NCBI GenBank assembly: GCA_910577395.1
Contig: CAJTLG010000001.1
Span: 62,001 to 126,000, forward strand
DNA from: an uncultured Vampirovibrio sp.
GTDB taxonomy: Bacteria; Cyanobacteriota; Vampirovibrionia; Gastranaerophilales; Gastranaerophilaceae
Direction: 5' to 3'
Length of the DNA: 64,000 bases
In this document: positions 7,851-16,228 of the stretch, one piece after another
How positions within the stretch are numbered: the first letter of the stretch is position 1
How the letters are laid out: every line of letters begins with the position of its first letter
Position numbers and translations under genes: made by a program
The notes under the pieces: model-generated
The model's database searches: none
Told to the model about the DNA's origin: nothing
What the model saw: only the letters and a program-made list of their open reading frames with translations

Positions 7851-7900
7851 AAGTCGCTACATTGCAGTAATAATATAATCAGCAAAAATCTTGCCATCAT
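7799..7900 (-). CDS. 33-aa hydrophobic peptide, putative type I toxin
   Basis: ORF of 34 codons starting ATG ATG, preceded by a very strong Shine-Dalgarno (GGGAGGTG, 7914-7907). The peptide begins MMARFLLIILLL, has a short polar centre (QCSDLNK) and ends with a second hydrophobic run ALIVIIIVLVF plus RK: a small membrane peptide, as expected for type I toxins that depolarise or damage the membrane. The coding strand is overlapped by a convergent antisense RNA with strong promoter and terminator. Its mRNA has a long structured leader and a 5'-3' complementarity. I see no confident match to a named toxin family; the MM-start and Leu/Ile richness recall Ibs and Ldr peptides in style only. Confidence 0.6.
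   Translation of the reverse strand: MMARFLLIILLLQCSDLNKLALIVIIIVLVFRK
7812..7850 (+). terminator. Terminator of the antisense RNA, inside the toxin ORF
   Basis: ACTAGCACTA (7812-7821) pairs perfectly with TAGTGCTAGT (7835-7844), 13-nt loop, followed by TTATTT. On the opposite strand the same stem encodes toxin residues around KLALIVIIIVLVF and is followed by ATTTAG, so it is a weaker terminator there. Confidence 0.7.
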
Positions 7901-8020
7901 AGGCTCCACCTCCCTTCTTTGGATTTTTGAATTTATAGTTCATGCCAAAGAGATTTGGTGTTTTTGCCGGGGTACCTGACTGTTATCCTATACTATAGCA
8001 GATTTTAGATTTTATATAAC
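7901..8020 (-). promoter_or_regulatory. Toxin promoter and structured 5' leader
   Basis: An extended -10, TGCTATAGT, is on the minus strand at 8000-7992 (weak -35 GTTATA at 8020-8015), giving a start near 7985 and an 85-nt leader. In the leader CCAAA-TCTC-TTTGG forms a hairpin, while the same CTTTGG can instead pair with CCAAAG directly upstream of the Shine-Dalgarno, suggesting two exclusive folds. ACCCCGG in the leader (plus-strand CCGGGGT at 7967-7973) is complementary to CCGGGGT in the 3' region (plus-strand ACCCCGG at 7786-7792), a possible long-range end-to-end pairing as known in hok and similar toxin mRNAs. Confidence 0.5.
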
Positions 8021-8098
8021 CCTTTATAAGGTGTATTTGTATTTCAATCTATAAGACAAAATAGCTGTTGGACAGCTGTTGAATGCCAATAACACAAC

Positions 8099-8131
8099 AA
8101 AAAACCGCTTAATTAATTTTAAGCGGTTTTT
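8099..8131 (-). terminator. Terminator downstream of the HU gene
   Basis: Near-perfect 13-14 bp inverted repeat (A-run CCGCTTAA / TTAAGCGG T-run) with a 6-nt loop; the A/T tracts make it functional on both strands. It lies about 80 nt after the HU stop codon. Confidence 0.75.
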
Positions 8132-8207
8132 AAATGTTTTTTGAACTTTACGTTTACCGTAGTGCTTTCGTCTTGCTCATCGCAAACCGCTTGCACCGGC
8201 TCGCGCA

Positions 8208-8486
8208 CTATTTTTTGTTAACAAGTTCTTTGAATTTTTTACCAGCTGAGAAAGCAGGTACAGTTTTAGCAGCAATTTTGATTTCTTTACCGGTTTGAGG
8301 GTTTCTGCCGGTTCTTGCTGCACGTTTGCGAGCTTCAAAAGTACCGAAACCTACTAAAGTAACTTTTTGGCCTTTAGAAACTGATTTTTGAACTGTTTCA
8401 ATGAAACCGTTTAAAACTTCAGCTGCTTCTTTTTGAGTAACTTTTGCTTTTTTAGCAATTTCTTGTACTAATTCTTCTTTGTTCAT
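8208..8486 (-). CDS. hup: HU family nucleoid DNA-binding protein
   Basis: Histone-like HU/IHF family protein, 92 aa, dimeric DNA-bending nucleoid protein. The N-terminal helices MNKEELVQEIAKKAKVTQKE and the dimer core VTLVGFGTFEARKRAARTGR are clear, followed by the DNA-binding beta-arm signature GRNPQTGKEIKI and the closing PAFSAGKKFKELVN. The start at 8486 is preferred over one 6 codons upstream because AAAGGGG lies directly before it. A near-consensus promoter and a strong terminator make it a monocistronic, highly expressed gene. Confidence 0.95.
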   Translation of the reverse strand: MNKEELVQEIAKKAKVTQKEAAEVLNGFIETVQKSVSKGQKVTLVGFGTFEARKRAARTGRNPQTGKEIKIAAKTVPAFSAGKKFKELVNKK

Positions 8487-8516
8487 TATAGAACCCCTTT
8501 CCATATTTCTTGTATG

Positions 8517-8545
8517 ATTATATTTAATTTTTCGGCATGTGGCAA
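8517..8545 (-). promoter_or_regulatory. Promoter of the HU gene
   Basis: On the minus strand TTGCCA (8545-8540), 17-nt spacer, perfect TATAAT (8522-8517), about 31 nt before the HU start. Confidence 0.75.
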
Positions 8546-8611
8546 GTATTTTTTGTTAATAAATACGAAATATATACTATTTTTAATTAAAATTTGATAT
8601 AATAAATGTGT

Positions 8612-8947
8612 ATGAAAAATTTAAGATGGTATGACAAAGATAAATACTTAAGTGCTTTTATGACACTGCTGCAGGGTTTGCCGGAAGATGTGCAGTCAGA
8701 AGTGGCTGTGGATATTTTACTCCAGGTGCCAAAAATAATCGATAAGGATTTTAAGACTTTTATTAAGATTGTTGCAGACCACAACCCAAAACAATATCAA
8801 AGGTGGTATGATAAAAATCCTAATTTGCATACGGCAATTGAATCTATAAGGCAGCTAACACCTGTGCAGCGTGAAAAATTGTTAAGTTCAATATCTGATA
8901 TTATAATAAAACATACAAATCAGAATCCTTTTGAATTTGGTAAATAG
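8612..8947 (+). CDS. Hypothetical protein (111 aa), probably leaderless
   Basis: A small soluble helical protein starting MKNLRWYDKDKYLSAFMTLL; it contains two RWYDK motifs about 70 residues apart (LRWYDKDKYL and QRWYDKNPNL), hinting at an internal duplication. No family recognised, no membrane segment. A start at 8606 is possible, but the perfect extended -10 TGATATAAT (8595-8603) would put the transcript start at about 8610, so the ATG at 8612 is the plausible start of a leaderless mRNA; no Shine-Dalgarno exists. It is followed 20 nt later by the SDR gene and may be co-transcribed with it. Confidence 0.65.
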   Translation: MKNLRWYDKDKYLSAFMTLLQGLPEDVQSEVAVDILLQVPKIIDKDFKTFIKIVADHNPKQYQRWYDKNPNLHTAIESIRQLTPVQREKLLSSISDIIIKHTNQNPFEFGK

Positions 8948-8967
8948 AAGCAAAACGGGTGACATAT

Positions 8968-9663
8968 ATGATTAATGTGTTAATTACAGGCTCATCTTCA
9001 GGAATTGGTCTTGAAACAGCAAGGGTATTAAAAGAAAACGGCTACAGGGTTTTTACAACAGGCAGGCGCTATCTTGATGAAGATGATTATTTGAGCATTG
9101 AGCTTTCCTGTTTTGAACATGCAAAAGTGCTTTATGAAAAAGCAATTGAGACATTTGGTAATATTGACATATTAATCAATAACGCAGGTGAATATTATTA
9201 TTCTCCAATTGAAAGAGTTCAAGATTATGATATTGAAAGGGTAATGCTTTTAAATCTTTCAATACCTTATTATCTTACATCTTTGTGTGTTTCCCAGATG
9301 AAAGAAAAAAGGTTTGGCAGGGTTATTAACATATCATCAATTTCAGCCTCTGTAGGTGAGGCAAATGCAAGCCTTTATGCCGCAACAAAAGCAGGCATGT
9401 ACGGCATGACAAAATCCCTTGCTTTAGAGCTTGCACAATACAATATTACGGTTAACTGCATCAGCCCCGGTTGGGTGGAAACACAGCTTATGGCAGATAT
9501 TAGCAATGAGGATAAAGCTGAAATCCTTGATGTGGTGCCTCAAAGAAGATTTATCAGGCCGATTGAAATTTCAAACCTTATAAAATATTTAATATCCGAT
9601 GAAGCAAAAGGCATAACGGGGCAAAATATAAATCTTTGCGCCGGTTTAAGCGTTGGCAGTTAA
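8968..9663 (+). CDS. Short-chain dehydrogenase/reductase (FabG-like)
   Basis: NAD(P)-dependent SDR of the classical type, 231 aa. The cofactor-binding TGSSSGIG follows the first strand, NNAG is present, the catalytic Ser is in VINISSISAS and the catalytic YAATK gives Tyr and Lys; PGWVET follows. TTGRR after strand 2 could favour NADPH. Substrate is not predictable; the gene is not in a fatty-acid cluster, so it is more likely a general SDR than FabG itself. A GTG 9 nt upstream is possible; the ATG at 8968 is chosen with GGGTGA as Shine-Dalgarno. The stop codon directly abuts the stop of the convergent gene at 9664. Confidence 0.85.
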   Translation: MINVLITGSSSGIGLETARVLKENGYRVFTTGRRYLDEDDYLSIELSCFEHAKVLYEKAIETFGNIDILINNAGEYYYSPIERVQDYDIERVMLLNLSIPYYLTSLCVSQMKEKRFGRVINISSISASVGEANASLYAATKAGMYGMTKSLALELAQYNITVNCISPGWVETQLMADISNEDKAEILDVVPQRRFIRPIEISNLIKYLISDEAKGITGQNINLCAGLSVGS

Positions 9664-10368
9664 TTATTTTTCATCCCTGCCGGAAAGTTTTGTACCTATG
9701 GTTTTACCTATACTGTATGCACAGATTGACCCTGCCACAAAAAGTAAGCCTATTCCTATATTTGCAATGGTTTTATTGTTTTTGGAAAGTCCGCCGTAGG
9801 ATTTTGCCGCTTTTCCTATATATTCTTTAGCCGTATTTTTTATACTGTTTAAAATACCGGGTTCTGTGCTTTTAGAAAGAGCCTCTACCCCTTCTTCCGC
9901 GGCTTTAAAAAATGCTTTTTTGCTTTTTGTCATAAGTTTTTCCGTGCTAAACATCAAGCTCATTGCACAGCCTTCTTCTAAAAGGGCCGCATATTGGTCT
10001 TCATCCGATAAAACCCTGATGCTGGCAGCCCCTATCAATAGAGGGTTTACAGCTTTTTGTGCAACGGCACCGAATATGGAATTTGTACCGGCACTTTTAA
10101 CAAGCCCTTGCGCAGCCTCTGTTTTGCCTAATTTTTCTGCCGCCTTTAATATTCCTTTATCAGCAAATTCTGTTATAGCGGATGCAGTTTTGGCAATCTT
10201 GCCGCCAAAAATGGATGATCCGCTTGCAGCAACTTTATCTGTCATGGATGCTGCCTGTGCAGCTGTTGCGCCTATGCGCCCCGTATCTTTTCCGGTGGCA
10301 ACCTTACTGCCGTTTCTTGCACAAAATATACCTGTTTGTACTATTCCGCTAATTAAATCAGCACCCAT
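9664..10368 (-). CDS. Hypothetical Ala/Gly/Lys-rich protein with C-terminal membrane segment
   Basis: A 234-aa protein rich in Ala, Gly, Ser and Lys. Residues about 1-190 are low-complexity amphipathic (many AAEKLGK / KTAKEYIGKAAK-like stretches), and a single membrane segment IANIGIGLLFVAGSICAYSI lies near residues 203-222, ending with a short charged tail. No family recognised. It resembles other small-residue-rich hypotheticals of this lineage with GAKLIGGIV-like stretches (compare 54461-55306). It is monocistronic, ends on the base next to the SDR stop, and has AAGG upstream of the ATG. Confidence 0.6.
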   Translation of the reverse strand: MGADLISGIVQTGIFCARNGSKVATGKDTGRIGATAAQAASMTDKVAASGSSIFGGKIAKTASAITEFADKGILKAAEKLGKTEAAQGLVKSAGTNSIFGAVAQKAVNPLLIGAASIRVLSDEDQYAALLEEGCAMSLMFSTEKLMTKSKKAFFKAAEEGVEALSKSTEPGILNSIKNTAKEYIGKAAKSYGGLSKNNKTIANIGIGLLFVAGSICAYSIGKTIGTKLSGRDEK

Positions 10369-10522
10369 AATACTTCTTGCCTTATCTAACCTTCATTACA
10401 TATAAATAAAGTATTTTGCTTTCTAAAAATTGCCCCCGTATACAGAATATTAATATTTATTTACAACTTCTTTCTTTTAATCTACAATAAAACTTGAATA
10501 AAACTGGAAAAGAGGAGCAATA

Positions 10523-11794
10523 ATGGTAGAAATTCAGCCTTTAAAAGCATTAGTTTACAATCAAGAAAAAGTTGATATTAATGATGTTGTAGCACCGCCT
10601 TATGATGTCATAACAAATGAAGAGCAGCATACGCTGTATGAAAAAAGCCCTTACAATATTGTTCGTCTTATTCTTTCAAATGCTGCAGACAGGTATGCTG
10701 ATGCTAAAAAAAGCTTTGAAAACTGGCAAGAAGAGGATGTTTTAGTAAATACAAAAAAACCTGCTATTTTTTATATAATACAAAAATATACAACCGAAAA
10801 CGGCAGGCATGTTGAAAGAAAAGGTTTTATCGCCCGCAATAAAATAGAAGATTTTTCAACTAAAAAAATTCTTCCTCATGAATACACTATGGGCGGCCCT
10901 AAAGAGGATAGGCTTAAATTAACACGTGCTTGCAAGGCTAATTTTAGCCAGATTTTTATGGTTTATTCAGACCCTACCATGCTTATTGAAAAGGAAATTG
11001 CCCCAAAATATACATCTAAAACACCTTTTATTGATGCAACTGATGACAAAGGGGTTCAAAACCTTGTATATATTATAGATGATACGGATGATATAGCAAA
11101 AATACAAAAACTTCTTGAGGATAAAACGCTGCTGATAGCAGACGGGCACCATAGATATGAAACTGCCATGAATTATTCTAAAGAATGCGATAGTGAAGAT
11201 TCTAAATATGTAATGAGCTATTTTACAAATTCAGAAGATGATAACCTTATAATTTTCCCGACTCACAGGATTATTACAAAATTTATCGAGCCTTATGTTT
11301 TGCTTGAAAGTGTTAAAAAATATTATGATATTCAGGAATTTACATTCGTAAGCTCAAATAAAAAAGATGTTAAAGAAAAATTCCTGGCTGAACTTGAAAA
11401 ATCAAACAAGACAAGAATTTCTATGGGTCTTTATATGAAAAATGTCAATAAATTTTATCTTTTAAAATTAAAAGACGGTGTTTTAGATTTAATTGAAGCC
11501 CCGGATGTATTGAAAAAACTTGACCTTACTGTTCTTCATGAATTAATTATAACCAATGAGCTAGGATATACGAAGGAAGAACAAATGTCACAAGACGGTA
11601 TAAAATATATAAAACAGGAGTTTGAGGCCTTTGATATGATTGATAAAGGTACGGCCGAGGCCAGTTTTATTATGGCATACCCCAAAATGCAGGATATCAA
11701 AGATATTTCAGCCGCAGGCTACAGAATGCCTCAAAAATCCACCTATTTTTACCCGAAACTATTAAGCGGTGTTGCAATTAACCCGCTTCAATAG
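10523..11794 (+). CDS. DUF1015 family protein
   Basis: A 423-aa member of the DUF1015 family (COG4198), widespread but of unproven function; some members are annotated as HTH-containing or SpoOJ/ParA-associated proteins. Typical segments are the N-terminal IQPLKALVYN with VAPPYDVIT, LPHEYTMGGPKEDRLKLT, ADGHHRYETAMNY and the FPTHRII strand. Strong Shine-Dalgarno (AGAGGAG) 7 nt before the ATG. It is followed 31 nt later by the glycogen debranching gene in the same direction. Confidence 0.85.
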   Translation: MVEIQPLKALVYNQEKVDINDVVAPPYDVITNEEQHTLYEKSPYNIVRLILSNAADRYADAKKSFENWQEEDVLVNTKKPAIFYIIQKYTTENGRHVERKGFIARNKIEDFSTKKILPHEYTMGGPKEDRLKLTRACKANFSQIFMVYSDPTMLIEKEIAPKYTSKTPFIDATDDKGVQNLVYIIDDTDDIAKIQKLLEDKTLLIADGHHRYETAMNYSKECDSEDSKYVMSYFTNSEDDNLIIFPTHRIITKFIEPYVLLESVKKYYDIQEFTFVSSNKKDVKEKFLAELEKSNKTRISMGLYMKNVNKFYLLKLKDGVLDLIEAPDVLKKLDLTVLHELIITNELGYTKEEQMSQDGIKYIKQEFEAFDMIDKGTAEASFIMAYPKMQDIKDISAAGYRMPQKSTYFYPKLLSGVAINPLQ

Positions 11795-11825
11795 CCAAGT
11801 TAAAAGCTGTAACAAGGCGGAAATT

Positions 11826-13955
11826 ATGACATTAACTACATCAAACACAAGGTTTGGCGCAAATTTTAACCATGAAACCGGTTTTATTGAATTCAGCCTG
11901 TTTTCTTCAACCGGCACTGCGGCACTGCTTTGTGTATTTGATGAACCCAAAAACAAGGATGCCCTGTTTACGGTTAAAATGGAAAAAACTGATACCGTTT
12001 TTAAGGCCTCTTTAAATCCTGATGAAATCGGAAGACTTGGCCTTGAAAAACCATTATATTACGGGTACAGGGTGTTTGGGCCTAATTATCAATATTCTGA
12101 AAGTTGGACTCCCGGTTCCAGGGAGGGGTTTGTATCCAAACTGGATTGCGCCAATAACCGTTTTAACCCCAATAAACTTGCGTATGACCCTTATACAAAA
12201 GAGCTTAGCCACCTGCACTCTGATGTAGGTGCAGCACCTTGCGGTAATGCGGATGTTTCGCCAAATTTACAATTATTCAGGTCCGGTGAAAGATATTTTG
12301 AAGATAATGGGCGGCTTGCCCCAAAATCAGTGTTTAAGCATAATCCCGAAACAGAGATTGTTAAAACCTCAACAAGAGCCTTAAAGGATGAAATAATAGG
12401 TGAAGTACACCTTAAGAGTCTTACAATGTTTCAGGATAGTGTATTTAAGGGTACATTCAAGGCGGCGGGTGAATTTGCCGCAAATCTTAAGGCCCTTGGA
12501 GTTACAATGGTTGAATTTTTGCCGCTTCATGAATTTGACAACAAAGAAGACGGCGGTAATTATTGGGGCTATATGCCGCTTTGCTACTTTGCTCCCCATA
12601 AAAAATATTCATTTAATAAAAATGACGGAGAGGCAATTCTTGAATTCAGAGAAATGGTAAATGCTCTGCATAGAGAGGATATCAAGGTTTGTTTAGATGT
12701 TGTTTACAACCATACTGGTGAGGCGCGCGTTTATAATGGCAACAGTGAGGATGTAAACCTGTTTTCTTATGCCCTTATTGATAATGCAGGCTATTATAAA
12801 ACAGATGTAAATGGTTTCTATGCCGCATGTTCCGGGTGCCATAACGATTCTAATACGGCGCGCGAAGGTTTTAAAAATATAATTGTAGATTCTCTTGAAT
12901 ACTGGATAAGGCAAGGAGTTGATGCTTTTAGGTTTGACCTTGCGGTATCTCTTATGGATACTGATATTGGTGCCGGGGTAAATTATGATAAAAACAAAAG
13001 TATAGTGGCTGTCCTCAAAAAAAGGCTTGAAGAGAGGGGTATTAAGGTAAATAACCCGGATGAGGCAGGGGACGGGGTGAATTTAATAGCGGAACCCTGG
13101 ACATGCAGCGGTCATAATGCTTATCAGCTCGGAAATTTTCCTGAATTTTTTGCCGAATGGAATGATATTTCAAGAAATACAATTCGTGCTTTTTCAGTCA
13201 GGCCGTGGTCTTTGGACCCTCTTGCCCTTAGATACCTCCTCGAAGGAACGCCGCACAAGTTTGAAAATCCTTTTAAATCCATTAATTACATCTCATGCCA
13301 TGACGGTTTTACCTTGTATGACTTGAATTCGTATGATAAAAAATCCGAAAATACCTGCGGGGGTTCGGATTGGGAGCTTTGTTCTTCCTATAACGGCGAT
13401 AGCGAGCGAAGGGCACGCGAAATAAGAAATCAAATCCTGCTCCTTGCGCTATCTGCAGGGTGTTTTATGGTGCAAGTGGATGACATTGTATTACACTCTA
13501 AGGGTGGCAACAATAACAGCTATAACCTTGACAGTGCAGTGAATTACGTAGATTTCATGCCCAAAAGCCCTGAAAAGCAAAAGCTTTCAGAATTTATCAA
13601 GGCTGTGATAGCCTTTAGACGTGATTTTAACGTATTTAAGTCTGAAAATTACGCAAAAGATATGGATTTTTTTGATAAGGACGGCAGAGTTGTAAAAGCT
13701 GAAAACACCGGGTATTGGACAAATACCGGGATTGATTTTATCTCCTTTGTATCCGGTGAAACCGCCGGCAAATCAGTGTTTGCAGCACTAAATAAAGGTG
13801 ATAGGGAAATAGATTTTATATTGCCTGAAATTGATAAAAAATACTATAAAGCGGCTGATACCAAGTATTTTAGCTTTATACCGGAAGGTGCAGAATACAG
13901 TCAAAATACCTGCAAAATAGCGCCGCACAGTATAATTTTAATGCTTATAAAATAG
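11826..13955 (+). CDS. glgX: Glycogen debranching enzyme / isoamylase (GH13)
   Basis: GH13 debranching enzyme hydrolysing alpha-1,6 branches of glycogen or limit dextrin. The order is an N-terminal CBM48/isoamylase beta domain, then the (beta/alpha)8 barrel with VEFLPLHEFD, NYWGYMPLCYFAPHKKY, the VVYNHTGE region I, DAFRFDLAV with the nucleophile Asp, LIAEPW with the acid/base Glu, and SCHDGFTLYDL with the stabilising Asp; the C-terminal beta domain follows. From MTLTTSNTRF the protein is 709 aa, in the usual GlgX/TreX range. An upstream Met at 11769 would overlap DUF1015 and is not preferred. With the ROK kinase it suggests glycogen storage and use. Confidence 0.92.
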   Translation: MTLTTSNTRFGANFNHETGFIEFSLFSSTGTAALLCVFDEPKNKDALFTVKMEKTDTVFKASLNPDEIGRLGLEKPLYYGYRVFGPNYQYSESWTPGSREGFVSKLDCANNRFNPNKLAYDPYTKELSHLHSDVGAAPCGNADVSPNLQLFRSGERYFEDNGRLAPKSVFKHNPETEIVKTSTRALKDEIIGEVHLKSLTMFQDSVFKGTFKAAGEFAANLKALGVTMVEFLPLHEFDNKEDGGNYWGYMPLCYFAPHKKYSFNKNDGEAILEFREMVNALHREDIKVCLDVVYNHTGEARVYNGNSEDVNLFSYALIDNAGYYKTDVNGFYAACSGCHNDSNTAREGFKNIIVDSLEYWIRQGVDAFRFDLAVSLMDTDIGAGVNYDKNKSIVAVLKKRLEERGIKVNNPDEAGDGVNLIAEPWTCSGHNAYQLGNFPEFFAEWNDISRNTIRAFSVRPWSLDPLALRYLLEGTPHKFENPFKSINYISCHDGFTLYDLNSYDKKSENTCGGSDWELCSSYNGDSERRAREIRNQILLLALSAGCFMVQVDDIVLHSKGGNNNSYNLDSAVNYVDFMPKSPEKQKLSEFIKAVIAFRRDFNVFKSENYAKDMDFFDKDGRVVKAENTGYWTNTGIDFISFVSGETAGKSVFAALNKGDREIDFILPEIDKKYYKAADTKYFSFIPEGAEYSQNTCKIAPHSIILMLIK

Positions 13956-13969
13956 GGAAATTAAGAAAA

Positions 13970-15208
13970 ATGGAATTGATTGAAATATTTAAAACCCTTG
14001 TTAAAATTCCCTCTCCTTCGCTCTATGAGCAGGATGTGGCCTCAAAAATCGTTGAAATACTGTCTGTGGCAGGGGTCGAAACAAGGTATGATGATTATGG
14101 GAATGTTTATGCTAAAATCCCCGGAAATCCTGATAAACCGGCTATTTTGCTCTCTTCACATATGGACGTTGTTGGGGATGACAGCCCTATAAATATAGCG
14201 GAAAATGAAAATTTCATTGAAACCGATAAAAAACGGACTTTGGGTGCTGATGATAAGGCCGGTGCAAGTGCAATAGTGGCGCTCTTTTTGGAGCTTTCAA
14301 AAAACAAAAATCCCGATTTACCAACGCTTGAGGCCGTTTTTACAAGGGATGAAGAGAATTCAATGACAGGCATAGAGCATGTTGAATTCAAACGTCTAAA
14401 TGCAGACTATGTACTGGTTTTGGACTCTGATAAATTAGGAAACCTGGAAATTGCCGGTGCGGGCTACATAAAGCTCACCGTATCCGTGAAAACTCCTATT
14501 GGCGGGCATTCCGGGCTTGATATAGGGGATGCAAAACGCCTGAATGCTGCAAAATTAGTGGCTGAAATTGTATCTAAAATCCCGCAAGGCGTATATAAGT
14601 TGGATGACACGGCAGAAAATGTTGTAACTTCAATAAATCTGGGCTCTATAGTAGCAGGCGGTATTGAAAATGCTGTTTATCAGGCGGTTAAACAAGATGT
14701 TAAAGGCGAAAAAGCTCTGGAATTCATCTCAAAGAACTCTATGTCAAATATTATCAATAAAACTGCCTATGCTCATTATTCCCTAAGGAGTTCTGACACA
14801 AGGGCCAAGGATGAACTGATATCTGAAATTAAAGGTATAATTGATGATTTCAACTCCAGGTATGGTGAAATCCACGAAAATGGCTTTGATTGTCAGGCAT
14901 TAGCAGTTGCAAACCTTGAAATAGAGGAACATTTGCCGATTTTTGAAAAATCTGACGATAATTTTCTTGTAAAAACGGCGGAAACTGCCGCAAACAGGGC
15001 AGATATCAATTTAAAAATCTCTTCTTTTCACGCAGGGGCTGAAACGCACGTGTACGCAAACCGTAAAAACGCCGCAGGTAAGGTGTTTAAGCCCGTGCTT
15101 TTAGGTATTGCGGATATTTATAATATGCATTCAGCTGATGAAAAAATTGATATTGAAAGTTACAAAAAAGGATACGAATTTTTAAAGGAATTTATAAAGA
15201 CAATATGA
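13970..15208 (+). CDS. M20 family metallopeptidase (PepT-like)
   Basis: Zinc aminopeptidase of the M20 family, closest in style to peptidase T / tripeptidase. Metal ligands are visible: His and Asp in LLSSHMDVVG, Asp in TLGADDKAG, the catalytic Glu pair in TRDEEN, Asp in VLDSDKLG, and the late His in SFHAGAETH. The IGGHSG segment begins the dimerisation lid. 412 aa matches the family. The stop codon overlaps the start of the EamA gene by 4 nt (ATGA), implying translational coupling and a possible peptide degradation plus export unit. Confidence 0.87.
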   Translation: MELIEIFKTLVKIPSPSLYEQDVASKIVEILSVAGVETRYDDYGNVYAKIPGNPDKPAILLSSHMDVVGDDSPINIAENENFIETDKKRTLGADDKAGASAIVALFLELSKNKNPDLPTLEAVFTRDEENSMTGIEHVEFKRLNADYVLVLDSDKLGNLEIAGAGYIKLTVSVKTPIGGHSGLDIGDAKRLNAAKLVAEIVSKIPQGVYKLDDTAENVVTSINLGSIVAGGIENAVYQAVKQDVKGEKALEFISKNSMSNIINKTAYAHYSLRSSDTRAKDELISEIKGIIDDFNSRYGEIHENGFDCQALAVANLEIEEHLPIFEKSDDNFLVKTAETAANRADINLKISSFHAGAETHVYANRKNAAGKVFKPVLLGIADIYNMHSADEKIDIESYKKGYEFLKEFIKTI

Positions 15209-16110
15209 AACCTGCAATTTTGAGTAATATAATGCTTTCAATCACTGCATTCATTTGGGGTGCAGGCTTTGTGGCACAAAGGGCCGGTATGGAATTCCTT
15301 GAGCCGCTTGCGTTTAACTGTGTAAGGTCCTTTTTGGGCGCATTTTCACTGCTTTTGTTGAGTATTATTTTTAAAATTAAAAAAGGCCATAATAAAAGCC
15401 TTGATAAATGGGCTCAGAGGCGTTATTTTCTGAAAGCCGGCATTATATGTGGTATAGCGCTGTTTTTTGCAAGTGCCGTTCAGCAAATGGGAATGGTTTA
15501 TACAACCGCCTCAAAGGCTGGTTTTATAAGCTCTATGTATATTATAGCTGTTCCGCTGATATCTTTATTTATAGGGCGTAAAATCCCATCCACAATTTGG
15601 TTTGGGGTATTTTTAGGTGCGCTCGGGTTGTATTTTTTATGTGCAGGTGACGGTATTTCAAAAATTGGCTATGGTGATGTAATGATAATGCTTTCAGCCG
15701 TTTTGTATGCTGTTCATATTTTAACAATAGATTACTTTGCCCCAAAGGTAGACAGTGTAAAGCTTTCCTGTGTACAGTTTTTTGTAGTGGGCGTTATATC
15801 AATAATCCCGGTGTTTATTTTTGAAAACCCTACTCTCGCAGCGGTTTTAGAGTGTAAATGGGCGCTATTGTTTGCAGGGGTTGTATCTTGCGGAATTGCA
15901 TACACTCTCCAGATTATGGCGCAAAAAAACATAAATCCGGCCCTTGCCTCTCTTATACTAAGCTTTGAGAGCGTTTTTGCAGTGCTTACAGGCTGGCTGA
16001 TTTTAGGCGAAACCCTTAGTGTAAAAGAAATTTTTGGATGTATTTTAATGTTTGCAGCCGTAATTGCAGCACAAATCGGAAACCGCAAAAATCCTTCAAA
16101 ATGTTGTTAA
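15205..16110 (+). CDS. EamA/DMT family transporter
   Basis: Ten-helix drug/metabolite transporter with two EamA repeats. Repeat 1 starts with AFIWGAGFVAQRAG and repeat 2 with AVLYAVHILTID; the closing EP/ES signature appears as LSFESVFAVLTGWLILGETLS. 301 aa is typical. Likely exports an amino acid or other small metabolite from the cytoplasm; substrate unknown. It overlaps the peptidase gene by 4 nt. Confidence 0.88.
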   Translation: MKPAILSNIMLSITAFIWGAGFVAQRAGMEFLEPLAFNCVRSFLGAFSLLLLSIIFKIKKGHNKSLDKWAQRRYFLKAGIICGIALFFASAVQQMGMVYTTASKAGFISSMYIIAVPLISLFIGRKIPSTIWFGVFLGALGLYFLCAGDGISKIGYGDVMIMLSAVLYAVHILTIDYFAPKVDSVKLSCVQFFVVGVISIIPVFIFENPTLAAVLECKWALLFAGVVSCGIAYTLQIMAQKNINPALASLILSFESVFAVLTGWLILGETLSVKEIFGCILMFAAVIAAQIGNRKNPSKCC

Positions 16111-16190
16111 TCTTGCTGTTTTGGTGTTTAAATTCTTCTTGCTTATTATAAAACAACTAAACTTTTCAGTATCAGGCAGCACATATTTTA

Positions 16191-16219
16191 TTGACAAAAA
16201 GTTTGGCTTGCCTTACAAT
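16191..16219 (+). promoter_or_regulatory. Promoter of the feoAB operon
   Basis: Perfect TTGACA (16191-16196), 17-nt spacer, TACAAT (16214-16219); the feoA ATG follows 9 nt later, so the leader is at most a few nt. No recognisable Fur box overlaps it. Confidence 0.65.
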
Positions 16220-16228
16220 TTTATTGCA

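Noticed and set aside
8063..8083. Direct repeat AGCTGTTG-GAC-AGCTGTTG as a regulatory element
   Set aside because: Only two short copies in the space between the toxin-antitoxin-like unit and the HU terminator; could be chance.
9866..10405. Plus-strand 179-codon ORF opposite the gene at 9664-10368
   Set aside because: Its composition (Ser/Pro/Ala-rich, no domain) is that of an antisense shadow; the minus-strand frame has a Shine-Dalgarno, a full-length open frame and a normal membrane segment.
16111..16228. Fur-type box upstream of feoA
   Set aside because: No GATAATGATAATCATTATC-like palindrome is seen; only a plain sigma-70-type promoter.
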